Below, piece after piece: positions 60,001 to 64,000 of a stretch of 64,000 nucleotides of DNA. Numbering within the stretch: the stretch's first letter is position 1; the number at the start of each line of letters is the position of its first letter. The DNA comes from Bathymodiolus brooksi. Lineage: Eukaryota > Mollusca > Bivalvia > Mytilida > Modiolidae. Location of the stretch: contig OY804589.1 in assembly GCA_963680875.1 (NCBI GenBank), positions 20,294,413 to 20,358,412 on the forward strand. The letters run 5' to 3'. Position numbers and translations under genes: made by a program. The notes beneath the pieces were generated by a model. The model did not search any database and was not told where the DNA came from. It was given only the letters and a program-made list of their open reading frames with translations.

Positions 60001-62614
60001 CTCCACCAATAACGCTGACCGCGACGATATAACTCAAATATTGTTGAAAGTGGCATTAAACACCAATAACCAAACCTGAAATTCTTGAAGCTTGTTTTTC
60101 TAATAACATTGGATGAATTATTCATTGCATATATTCTATGTACTGTTTGTAACACGAAATGCATTGGAAAACTGTAATTTTTTCAAGAAATAATAAATAT
60201 ATATTTGTAAGTTGTAGACTATTCCCTTTGTATGTTTTTCACACTTGGTGTATAACTTTAGAAAAATAAATATACAGACTATTGAAGCTGCGTTTGAAAA
60301 CAAAATGGGACGATTTCCTAATGTATATATACTGAGCAAGAAAAGCGTGGCAACAAATATTTTGTTTTAATTTGATATTTTCAAAAATAATTTAGATTTC
60401 ATTGCACACAAATGAATATATTGTCCTAACAAACAATATCAACAATAAAGTGGAACATGAACGTACAAAAAGTCGTAATTCACAACTTCCTGATTTGCAA
60501 GAGGTGAAACATGATGAATTCACACATAAATCCACAATGTCAGTATCTTGCCCAGGCCCCGTTGGCAGTAATGGTAGCTCTACATCTTTTTTGCATGCCT
60601 CTGATGATTTGTTGGAACTTGTACCGTGGAATAACGTTCCATTCAATGATGAGCGCATTTTCCAATTCCTGCAAGGAGTTGAATGGATTATGATTCCCTC
60701 GAATTTGTCTGTTTAGCATGTCCAAAACATGTTCAATAGGAGCCAAATCAGGGGAACGACTCGGGCAGTGTAATGTATTAACATTGTTGGCCTGTAAAAA
60801 GTTCATGGAGGGACGAACGGTATGTGACCAAGCATTGTCCTGCTGAAAGACAAAACGATTGTTTCTGTGCATGAACGGCATCACGACAGGGCGTAAATGT
60901 CATCGCAGTAGCGCTGTGCATTCAGCGTTTGTTTTATCACAATCAAGTTGGTCTTTCCTGCGTATTGCTCTCCGCCCCACAACAGTAGCTAACTGCCACC
61001 AAAGCGGTCAACTGTCATAACACAAGCCACCGCAAAGTGTTCACCAGGAAGTCTCCAGACACGAATGCAACGATCTGCAAACTTTAGTGTGAATCGAGAT
61101 TCATCCGAAAATAGTACTGTGCTCCAGTTTCGGCGCAATTGCTGATTTGTCCATGCGTGTCGCTGCATTTTGTGGTGGACAGTTAACTCCATACTTGTAT
61201 GTGGTCTTATATATTTGATACGACAAGCTTTAAGTTTATTGCGGACTGTTTGCGCGGATATGCGGACTCCAGTTGTTCACCGTACTCTGTCGACAATCCT
61301 TGTTGCTGGTAAGAAGTGGTCACGACCTGCTGTGATCCTGATGTAACGTTCTTCTATAGGAGTGAGACGTTTTGGTTTACCGGATCTTGGCCTATCCTTA
61401 ACTGTCCCAGTGGTCCTGAAACGTTATGCTAACCTCCATATGGTAGCACGGTGAACACCAAATGACACAGCAACGTTATTTACAGTCATTCCACCTGCCA
61501 ACATACCGATGGCGGTCATTCTGTGGAAGTCCTCTACGGCGCTACATAAAACCTTTTGTTACAAGAAAAATGTTTTTCTTCTGTTTTGAACCTTATTCAA
61601 GAACAAATTGTCGATGAAATAAACTTTCGGAAAGCATAAACAAATACTGTGATAATATGTGTCGTCGCATAACCTGGTTCTGTGATGAACTAATTATGTA
61701 GATATGGTGATAATATGTGTCTCTGTGATACCTAAATTTTGTAATTACTGCGATATTATGTGACTCTTTAATACCTGACCTGTGATTAAACAATAATGTA
61801 AATATTGTGAACATATCGTTATGCATCTTTTTAGTAAGGACTTGTCATCACTCTTTTGTTATTGATAATCTAATTAGAATACCAATTTTATATTCTTTGG
61901 TTCGACCCGATCGGGGCTAGAAGCCATGATCTAACTTCAATTCAATCGAGACCAGCATGGTAACTATAACACCACGGATACGGCTAAATGAGCAGAAGTC
62001 GTATTAGTGGTCAGTATGATGAGGAATAACTAAAGGTTATTATTGACCAGTAGAATAAAGTATAGCCGATTAAGTTTTGAGCGAACAAAATACATTTTTA
62101 AATCGTTGTTCAATCACGTGGAAATTCAAACATGATATCGGGTTTTTGACTTTAATTACAAACAGTAGAATTTATCCCATCTTACAATTTGGTATCTCGG
62201 GTTGTGCCACTCAATTATATGTTTTACATGTAAACGAGGTGCTTGACATATTTGGTCAGTCAAAAGTCGGAAACAAACATTCACAATATAATATCGTCTA
62301 AATCATTTTGTTTTTGTATCGCTTCCGAATTACTCATTAATTCGTATCTAAATTGATTTCTTTGTCTTATTTACTGTACATACCTCTGACAGTAACATCT
62401 ATCTGTTCTAGCTTGGAATAATCCCCACAACGATATCTTCCGCCGTCATTTGTTTGAACATTATAGATAGTCATAGATCCACTATTTACATTTCCATATT
62501 TAGCTCCTGCTTGGATTTGGCTAAACCAACCCTGATCCGTTCTCTTTTCCCAATAGTAATTCGGCCCTGGTAATGTGCATGTTAAGGTAGTATTACTCCC
62601 CCATATGGCTATCG
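33007..62614 (-). CDS. Receptor-type tyrosine phosphatase, Ig-TSP1-TSP1-TM-PTP-PTP (5' partial, 22 exons)
   Basis: Joined exons on the minus strand: 62614-62384, 54211-54038, 53543-53373, 52686-52584, 51965-51819, 51042-50963, 50589-50363, 48299-48212, 47497-47421, 46836-46800, 45779-45682, 43146-43018, 42226-42078, 41337-41202, 40799-40650, 39596-39497, 38536-38463, 36382-36254, 35510-35388, 34844-34708, 33863-33728, 33078-33007. Every junction has AG/GT borders and matching phase, giving 921 visible residues with no internal stop. Domains by visible residue: Ig 1-76 (C12, W21, C62), TSP1 77-134 and 135-191, membrane segment about 203-224, PTP D1 about 360-650, PTP D2 about 660-905. D1 has WPD (D537) and [10 protein letters not shown] (C569, R575) and should dephosphorylate phosphotyrosine in the cytoplasm. 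D2 lacks the catalytic Cys and Arg and is probably regulatory. The ligand is unknown. The signal peptide and any further Ig exons lie beyond the right edge. The Ig exon is 8 kb from the first TSP1 exon; its assignment rests on phase, strand and the repeated layout. Confidence 0.87.
33728..33863 (-). CDS. Exon: PTP D2, inactive P-loop
   Basis: 136 nt, phase 2 in, phase 0 out. [17 protein letters not shown] replaces HCxxGxxR, with Asn instead of the phosphate-binding Arg. The following [18 protein letters not shown] is a well-kept C-terminal PTP helix region. Acceptor TTCATCAG, donor GTAAGT. Confidence 0.9.
33864..34700. other. Intron of gene 1, nothing recognised
   Basis: Between the D2 exons at 34708 and 33728. 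No repeat family or exon-like segment recognised. Confidence 0.45.
34708..34844 (-). CDS. Exon: PTP D2, degenerate WPD region
   Basis: 137 nt, phase 0 in, phase 2 out. The expected Trp-Pro-Asp loop is absent; [17 protein letters not shown] stands in its place. It ends in VTVVS, where Ser sits at the position of the catalytic Cys. Acceptor CATTTCAG, donor GTAGGT. Confidence 0.87.
35388..35510 (-). CDS. Exon: PTP D2, central strands
   Basis: 123 nt, phase 0-0, encoding [20 protein letters not shown], a D2-type strand region. The acceptor TTGCAAG was chosen because it keeps phase with both neighbours. Donor GTGAAA. Confidence 0.83.
35960..36145 (+). repeat. SINE family A, diverged
   Basis: Head trace CTACCTATGCAATCACTGAC, then GATGGCGAAGTGTACTCGAT and the 3' CTGAAATATTGTTAATTG. 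Lies in a gene 1 intron. Confidence 0.6.
36254..36382 (-). CDS. Exon: PTP D2, TQLPLPNT
   Basis: 129 nt, phase 0-0. [19 protein letters not shown] is the D2 counterpart of the ATQxP...FWRM motif, followed by STIVLILND. Acceptor CTATTTCAG, donor GTACAC. Confidence 0.9.
36640..36677 (-). repeat. Retroelement 3' tail, minimal fragment
   Basis: AAAAGGGTAATAACAAAATT, then ACCGAAATCCGAACAT: only the last 35 or so bases of the tail family. Confidence 0.6.
37144..37251. repeat. Small palindromic MITE-like hairpin
   Basis: Left GTTGAGGGTGTTATGGTAG and right CTACACAACACCCTCAA are inverted copies around an inner pair CCCGAGATAAATCGAGGG. Confidence 0.6.
37369..37862. mobile_element. Non-autonomous element with GCGTAGCTT ends
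   Basis: Left CGGGCGTAGCTTGGGG and right TGGAAGCTACGCCACTG are imperfect inverted ends about 490 bp apart; the interior has CCTCGGTTGCCTC and a run of T. It sits in a gene 1 intron. The ends are short, so the class is uncertain. Confidence 0.5.
38062..38345 (-). repeat. SINE family B
   Basis: Reverse copy with CCCGCTTTGTACTAGAACAA, the TCTGATTCCGAGCCAACC body and head segment GGACTCGAACTCATGACCTA. Confidence 0.75.
38463..38536 (-). CDS. Exon: PTP D2, FINAVQVP
   Basis: 74 nt, phase 1 in, phase 0 out. [20 protein letters not shown] aligns with the D2 equivalent of the YINA strand. Acceptor TTTACAG, donor GTATGT. Confidence 0.87.
38702..38942 (+). repeat. SINE family A, near full length
   Basis: Head GTGGTCGTGACCGCATGGTA, TAGTTGG, diverged B box, body and full 3' end GTGGCGTTAAACACCATAAC. 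Confidence 0.8.
39497..39596 (-). CDS. Exon: start of PTP D2
   Basis: 100 nt, phase 0 in, phase 1 out, with [20 protein letters not shown], matching the ENxxKNR stretch at the start of D2. Acceptor TTTTTAG; donor GTTAGT is inferred from phase, because reading on meets a stop at once. Confidence 0.83.
39620..40220. repeat. Tandem array of an 88-bp repeat
   Basis: About six units with GCCAGTTTCTCTGGATTGTC, TTTTTTGATTGCCCCTTCGG and CTAACGTTTATTTTCGT. Related pieces occur at about 36540, 47660, 50230 and 30840, so this is a dispersed repeat that expanded locally. Plus-strand open frames here are repeat artefacts. Confidence 0.85.
40378..40615 (-). repeat. Dispersed repeat (GGGGGAGAACACAGGTGCTC type)
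   Basis: Contains ACACCGGGGGAGAACACAGG and CTGGAACGATAAGCAGTTCC; a related copy is at about 47780-47890 (GGGGGTGATCCCAGGTGCTC). Both adjoin members of the 88-bp family and may be parts of one larger element. Confidence 0.5.
40650..40799 (-). CDS. Exon: end of PTP D1 and inter-domain linker
   Basis: 150 nt, phase 0-0. [14 protein letters not shown] is the closing helix of D1 and keeps the Q-loop Gln. The linker ends in INEEFK, typical of the spacer before D2. Acceptor TTTACAG, donor GTACGA. Confidence 0.92.
40872..41129 (-). repeat. SINE family A, full length
   Basis: Reverse copy from GGTTATGGTGTGTAATGCCA through TATCGTGGCGGTCAG and GAGCGGGATTGGAACTCACA to the head end CGATCACGACTGCCCCC. 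Confidence 0.82.
41202..41337 (-). CDS. Exon: PTP D1, P-loop remainder
   Basis: 136 nt, phase 2 in, phase 0 out. It completes [10 protein letters not shown] with the phosphate-binding Arg, followed by [12 protein letters not shown] and MNMIQTP, the start of the Q loop. Acceptor ATTACAG, donor GTAAGT. Confidence 0.93.
41676..41846 (+). repeat. Retroelement 3' tail
   Basis: TTCAACCCACCATTCCTTTA through the terminal GGTAATTTTGTTATTACCC hairpin; no coding part attached. Confidence 0.7.
42078..42226 (-). CDS. Exon: PTP D1, WPD loop and catalytic Cys
   Basis: 149 nt, phase 0 in, phase 2 out. [12 protein letters not shown] is the WPD loop with the general acid Asp; the exon ends in LLVHC, so it carries the nucleophilic Cys. 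The next Ser codon is split across the intron. Acceptor CAATCTAG, donor GTAAGC. Confidence 0.93.
42496..42700 (+). repeat. SINE family A, diverged
   Basis: Recognised by GGTAGGTAGTTAGATGTACA, CCTTGCCAGTGACCTGTGGC and AAGTGAAATATTGTTAG in the family order. Confidence 0.6.
43018..43146 (-). CDS. Exon: PTP D1, KCDRYWP
   Basis: 129 nt, phase 0-0. It starts with [11 protein letters not shown] and continues through the strand region before the WPD loop. Acceptor CTATTTAG; the donor GTTGGA is unusual. The exon is symmetric, so skipping would keep frame but remove part of the catalytic core. Confidence 0.9.
43186..44600 (-). mobile_element. Penelope-like (GTNCAPLL family) retroelement, partial
   Basis: Minus strand: lead [20 protein letters not shown] and [19 protein letters not shown] (about 44480-44210), a frameshift, then the frame 44190-43672 with [17 protein letters not shown], the catalytic [36 protein letters not shown] and YISQLIR. 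The 3' tail follows at 43403-43186. It lies in a gene 1 intron on the same strand. The tail and RT order show one element, 5' truncated and frameshifted. Confidence 0.82.
44627..44752 (+). repeat. SINE family A, internally deleted
   Basis: Head GGCCGTCGTGGTCGCGATCG and CACTAACGTTGTGAG are joined almost directly to the 3' end GGCGTTACACACCATAACCC. Confidence 0.7.
44768..45062 (+). repeat. Retroelement 5'-region fragment
   Basis: AACGTAGATATCACATTCAG, AATAATTACATTATTTTTAG and one hairpin unit GGACTAATAGTCCACCAGCA: same series as 55249-55920. Confidence 0.6.
45206..45620 (-). repeat. SINE family A split by a retroelement tail
   Basis: The SINE body (45206-45317) and head (45489-45620, GAGCGGGATTCGAACTCACA) are separated by a tail copy. 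Joined, the two parts make a continuous SINE. Confidence 0.8.
45318..45488 (-). repeat. Retroelement 3' tail nested in a SINE
   Basis: ATAAGGGTAATAATAAAATT to AATTGGTAGGTTGAATCAGA, 5' truncated, inserted in the SINE body. It gives a clear order of events: SINE first, tail second. Confidence 0.8.
45682..45779 (-). CDS. Exon: PTP D1, WRMIW / VMLTNLEE
   Basis: 98 nt, phase 1 in, phase 0 out. [20 protein letters not shown] matches the conserved core strand of PTP domains. The donor GTTATT is non-consensus beyond GT. Confidence 0.9.
45812..46086 (-). repeat. SINE family A, full length
   Basis: Reverse copy from GGTGTTTAACGCCACTTTCA to the head end CAATCCCAACCACGACGGAC; B box GAGCGGGATTCAAACTC. 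Confidence 0.82.
46335..46680 (-). repeat. Retroelement 5'-region fragment
   Basis: Minus strand: open frame [20 protein letters not shown], then a hairpin unit CATGTCAGTGCCGAAACACC, GGGGACTAATAGTCCGCCAG. The same frame start ([10 protein letters not shown]) is at about 55870 on the plus strand. Confidence 0.55.
46800..46836 (-). CDS. Micro-exon: PTP D1
   Basis: 37 nt, phase 0 in, phase 1 out, encoding [12 protein letters not shown], which corresponds to the YIATQ stretch after NANYI in PTPs. Strong acceptor TTCCTTTCAG, donor GTAATT. Confidence 0.88.
46840..47415. other. Intron of gene 1, nothing recognised
   Basis: Between the exons at 47421 and 46836. AT-rich, without repeats or exon-like segments that I could recognise. 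Confidence 0.45.
47421..47497 (-). CDS. Exon: PTP D1, YINANYI
   Basis: 77 nt, phase 1 in, phase 0 out. It encodes YDHSRVIL and then YINANYID, both hallmark PTP motifs. Acceptor TTTAAACAG, donor GTGAGT. Confidence 0.9.
47650..47900 (-). repeat. Dispersed repeat fragments
   Basis: GAAAACCAAAGGGGCAATCG and TAATCCAGAGGTATTGGCAA match the 88-bp family in reverse; then a GGGGGTGATCCCAGGTGCTC repeat. Intronic. Confidence 0.5.
48212..48299 (-). CDS. Exon: PTP D1, KNR loop
   Basis: 88 nt, phase 0 in, phase 1 out, with KNRFRTILP, the conserved KNRY-type substrate loop of classical PTPs. Acceptor TATTTAG, donor GTAAGT. Confidence 0.9.
48618..48874 (+). repeat. SINE family A, full length
   Basis: Head CAGTCGTGGTCGTGATCGTA, TGGTAGTTGG, B box GTGGGTTTGAATGCC, body and 3' end CTGAAATATTGTTGGCATTA. 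Confidence 0.82.
49285..50062 (-). repeat. 48-bp tandem array in a gene 1 intron
   Basis: About 16 highly uniform 48-bp units. Minus-strand unit: ATTAATGATACTAGGTAAAA, GCTGTATTCCTAGTAAATTG, TTTACAGG. As 48 is a multiple of three, the minus strand is open throughout ([16 protein letters not shown] repeated), but flanking exons join in phase without it. Each unit holds an acceptor-like TTGTTTACAG and, 15 nt on, a donor-like CTAG/GTAAAA. Confidence 0.93.
50220..50330 (+). repeat. Fragment of the 88-bp repeat family
   Basis: TTATTCTGTGTCTTGCGTCC and TTTTTGATTGTCCTGTCTGT match the unit at 39620-40220. Confidence 0.5.
50363..50589 (-). CDS. Exon: juxtamembrane to start of PTP D1
   Basis: 227 nt, phase 1 in, phase 0 out. 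It ends with [20 protein letters not shown], the helical lead-in typical of receptor PTP domains. Before this comes an acidic linker (TDTDDD) and a possible phosphotyrosine site at MTYQNI. Acceptor TTTTTTCAG, donor GTAATT. Confidence 0.88.
50963..51042 (-). CDS. Exon: juxtamembrane region, part 2
   Basis: 80 nt, phase 2 in, phase 1 out, encoding [13 protein letters not shown] and a Ser-rich stretch. Acceptor TTTAAG is weak in pyrimidines; donor GTGAGC is good. The phase joins its neighbours exactly. Confidence 0.75.
51045..51815. other. Intron of gene 1, nothing recognised
   Basis: Between the two juxtamembrane exons. Overlapping frames on both strands at 51101-51368 show no domain and no splice context. 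Confidence 0.45.
51819..51965 (-). CDS. Exon: juxtamembrane region, part 1
   Basis: 147 nt, phase 2-2. It starts with basic residues (RRRETPH) next to the membrane, then a charged, low-complexity stretch with several Glu and Asn and two Tyr near the end ([14 protein letters not shown]). Acceptor TTATTAG, donor GTAAAC. No known domain recognised; position fits the cytoplasmic linker before PTP D1. Confidence 0.82.
52584..52686 (-). CDS. Exon: transmembrane segment
   Basis: 103 nt, phase 1 in, phase 2 out. After a short linker it encodes a run of about 22 hydrophobic residues rich in Val, Leu and Ile, with Gly near its outer end, closed by a basic CVKR stop-transfer sequence. Acceptor CTTACAG, donor GTAAAA. 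It places the TSP1 and Ig domains outside and the PTP domains inside the cell. Confidence 0.9.
52690..53370. other. Intron of gene 1, nothing recognised
   Basis: Between TSP1 repeat 2 and the membrane exon. No third TSP1, Ig or FN3 exon was found. Confidence 0.45.
53373..53543 (-). CDS. Exon: thrombospondin type 1 repeat 2
   Basis: 171 nt, phase 1-1. It begins with the same NGNW start as repeat 1, then [22 protein letters not shown] and three further Cys. Acceptor TATTTAG, donor GTAAAT. It is a tandem sister of the exon at 54038-54211. Confidence 0.92.
54038..54211 (-). CDS. Exon: thrombospondin type 1 repeat 1
   Basis: 174 nt, phase 1-1. The layered Trp motif [10 protein letters not shown] is followed by [12 protein letters not shown] and the closing Cys pair, a full TSP1 repeat of 58 residues. 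Acceptor TTTTAG, donor GTATGT. TSP1 repeats usually carry C- or O-linked glycans and bind proteins or glycans outside the cell. Confidence 0.92.
54357..54602 (-). repeat. SINE family A, near full length
   Basis: Reverse copy: GGTGTTCAACTCCACTTTCA, TTATTGGTGGAGTAATCGGA, B box GGGGTTCGAACTCATAACGT and head end CGATCACGACCACGAC. Confidence 0.82.
54605..55225. other. Unassigned intronic segment with a 97-codon ORF
   Basis: Locally richer in GC than its surroundings. A plus-strand frame at 54751-55044 encodes 97 residues with no motif I recognise. No splice or promoter context supports it, so I do not call it a gene. Confidence 0.3.
55249..55570 (+). repeat. Retroelement 5'-region fragment
   Basis: TTATTCCATATAGTGTAATA, AAAACGTAGATATCAAATTC and TTAGTAATAATTACATTATT, the same series as at 2445-2690 but without the tail insertion found there. 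Confidence 0.6.
55575..55870 (+). repeat. Tandem 74-bp hairpin repeat
   Basis: About four units with CACTGGCTACTGGGTAGATG, ATACCTC and GAGGTATC inverted, and an inner GGAGACTAATAGTCCACCAG hairpin. Followed by the start of the [10 protein letters not shown] frame, so it may be the repeated 5' (pLTR-like) end of the retroelement. Confidence 0.65.
56357..56752 (-). pseudogene. C2H2 zinc-finger exon, degenerate (copy 2)
   Basis: The fuller copy. Finger 1 is intact; then come an in-frame TAA, a damaged second finger ([23 protein letters not shown], with one Cys changed to Phe) and a CPVC motif, all in one frame down to a TGA. Two stops inside an otherwise continuous finger frame argue for a decayed gene. 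Confidence 0.57.
57092..57124 (-). other. Candidate 33-nt exon before the zinc finger (copy 2)
   Basis: Identical to the exon at 863-895, with both splice signals preserved. Conservation between copies is not strong evidence by itself, because the whole block is about 98% identical. Confidence 0.4.
57985..58388 (-). promoter_or_regulatory. Promoter-like cluster (copy 2)
   Basis: Same arrangement as 1755-2165, with both perfect CREs, the ETS motifs and the CCAAT boxes kept; the first-exon donor is at 57863. Small substitutions fall between the motifs. Confidence 0.45.
58672..59734 (+). pseudogene. Reverse transcriptase fragments and tail (copy 2)
   Basis: Counterpart of 2445-3500: frame at 58919-59185 with [20 protein letters not shown], tail at about 59347-59560, and the diverged second fragment after it. 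The same deletions are present, so they predate the block duplication. Confidence 0.68.
59870..60070 (+). repeat. SINE family A (copy 2)
   Basis: Forward SINE with the normal 3' end (ATATTGTTGAAAGTGGC, then ATTAAACACC) that is missing at 3690-3842. Confidence 0.75.
60336..61615 (-). pseudogene. Tc1/mariner-type transposase, degenerate (copy 2)
   Basis: Same broken transposase as at 3845-5110, with FSDESRF in 60989-61192 and FQQDNAWSH / SPDLAPIEH in 60540-60884. The element was dead before the block was duplicated, as the main lesions are shared. Confidence 0.88.
62384..62614 (-). CDS. Exon: V-like Ig domain of gene 1
   Basis: 231 nt, phase 1-1, between acceptor TTTCAG and donor GTATGT. It encodes one compact Ig fold: first Cys in TTLTC, Trp in YYW, the shared motif KYGNVN, and second Cys in DGGRYRC. 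It is the counterpart of the exon at 5888-6118 but differs from it at 26 bases, 22 of them amino-acid replacing by hand count. The exon third nearest the acceptor is identical between copies; the changes fall in the middle and at the donor end. Confidence 0.88.
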
Positions 62615-62696
62615 CTGAAATTAAACCAACAATAAATAAGCACAAACTTTAATAGAGAACACGCGTAGGTTGTTATAATTCTTGTTTCTATAATGT

Positions 62697-64000
62697 TCTT
62701 TAGTGGCTATGTTAGCATCAAAGACATTTATGGTCAATAAGTTCCTTCAGGGTTCATGTTAGTATTAAGGACATTTATGGTAAAAATAAGTTCTTTGGTT
62801 ATCATGTTAGTATCAAAACCATTCATGGTGAATAAGGTCATCTAGTGGCCATGCTTGTATTAAGGACAGAAAGGTTCAATAAGATTACTTAGTGATCATG
62901 TTAGTATTTAGAGCGCTCATGATCAATACTGTAATTTAGTGGTCATGTTAGTATCAAGGACAGTCATGATAAATAAGGTCCTTCAGTGGTGGTAATCTTA
63001 GTATCAAGGAGAGTCATCGGCAATAAGATTATTTAGTGGTCATGTTAGTATTTAGAACACTCGTGATCAATAAGGTCCTTTAGTGGTCATATTTGTATTA
63101 AAGACATTCAGGGCCTATTAGGTCAATTAGAGGTCATGTTAGTATCAAGACCAGTCATGATGAATAAAGTCATTCGTATTAAGGACAGTCATGGTCAATC
63201 AGGTACATTATATGTCCTATTTGTAATAAGGACAGTCATGGTCAATAATGTCCTTTATATGTCCTATTTGTATTAATGGAATTCATGGTCAATAAGTCTT
63301 TCATATGTCCTTTTTGTATTAAGGACAATCATGGTCAATAAGATCTTTTATATGACCTACTTGTATTACGGACAGTCATGGTTAATAAGTTCTTTCATAT
63401 GTCCTACTTGTATTAAGGACAGTCATGGTCAATAAGGTCTTTTATATATCCTATTTATATTAAGGAAAGTCATGGTCAATAAGGTCTTTTATATGTCCTA
63501 CTTGTATTAAGGAAAGTCATGGTCAATAAGATCCTTTATATGTCCTACTTGTATTAAAGAAAGTCATGGTCAATAAGACCCTTTATATGTCCTCCTTGTA
63601 GTAAGGACAGACATGCTCAATAAGGTCTTTTATATGTCCTACTTGTATTAAGGACAGTCATAGTAAATAAGGTCTTTTATATGTCCTTCTTGTATTAAGG
63701 ACAGTCATGGTCAATAAGGTCTTTTATATGTCATATTTGTATTAAAGACAGTCTTGGTCAATAAGGTCTTTTATATTTCCTACTTGTATTAAGGAAAGTC
63801 ATGGTCAATAAGGCCTTGTATATGTCATATTTGTATAAATGACAGTCTTGGCCAATAAGGTATTTTATATGTCCTATTTGTATTAAGGAGAGTCATAGTC
63901 AATAAGGTCTTTTATATATCCTTCTTGTATTAAGGACAGTCATGGTCACTAAGGTCTTTTATATGTCATATTTGTATTAAAGACAGTCTTGGTCAATAAG
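62697..64000. repeat. 47-bp minisatellite next to Ig exon (copy 2)
   Basis: Same array as 6190-7540, running off the right edge. It carries extra units compared with copy 1 (around 63360-63480 and 63660-63720), so repeat number has changed since the duplication. Confidence 0.92.

Larger units (their letters stand above)
56181..64000. repeat. Tandem segmental duplication, copy 2
   Basis: Second copy of the block at the window start, in the same orientation, with offset growing from 56180 to about 56500 through indels. It lies between the Ig exon and the first TSP1 exon of gene 1. The true left end of the duplicated unit cannot be set, because the matching sequence left of base 1 is not shown. 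Confidence 0.95.

Overview
The window looks like AT-rich, repeat-laden nuclear DNA of a marine bivalve, most probably a mussel of the Mytilus type. That placement is inference: it rests on many copies of two tRNA-headed SINE families, Penelope-like elements, a K02A2.6-like Ty3/gypsy element and short exons in long introns. No bacterial-style operons, rRNA or stand-alone tRNA genes were seen.

The main gene lies on the minus strand. I could assemble 22 exons (62614 down to 33007) with GT-AG borders and unbroken reading phase, giving 921 residues up to the stop codon. The product is a single-pass receptor tyrosine phosphatase: a V-like Ig domain, two thrombospondin type 1 (TSP1) repeats, a membrane segment, a juxtamembrane region, then two PTP domains. 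The first PTP domain (D1) keeps WPD and [10 protein letters not shown]. The second (D2) has Ser and Asn where the catalytic Cys and Arg should be. The 5' end (signal peptide, probably more Ig exons) lies beyond the right edge.

A second copy of the same kind of gene lies downstream on the same strand. Its three Ig exons (9911-9684, 8368-8141, 6118-5888) are in the window and the rest is off the left edge. Bases 1 to about 7500 repeat at 56181-64000, so this is a tandem array with a period of about 56.2-56.5 kb, unless the assembly has joined two haplotypes. The flanking introns of the two copies differ by about 1.6% where I counted. The shared Ig exon differs at 26 of 231 bases, and 22 of those changes replace amino acids. 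This points to diversification of the extracellular recognition domain and is the most interesting signal here.

Layout: 1-5510, duplicated intron block with a zinc-finger pseudogene, a promoter-like CRE/ETS/CCAAT cluster, retroelement pieces and a dead Tc1 transposon. 5888-9911, Ig exons of gene 2 with a 47-bp minisatellite and a 32-bp repeat. 10943-15892, a CACTA-ended inverted-repeat element holding a second inverted-repeat element. 16862-18066, SINEs. 18835-22688, dead Ty3/gypsy. 22845-26310, LINE broken by a MITE. 26384-26698, microsatellite. 26775-28830, Penelope-like element with an inverted 5' part. 28904-33000, SINEs, a LINE 3' fragment and AT-rich spacer. 33007-54211, gene 1 TSP1, membrane and PTP exons, with SINEs, retroelement tails and a 48-bp array in the introns. 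54357-56040, SINE and a hairpin array. 56181-64000, second copy of the duplicated block with the gene 1 Ig exon.
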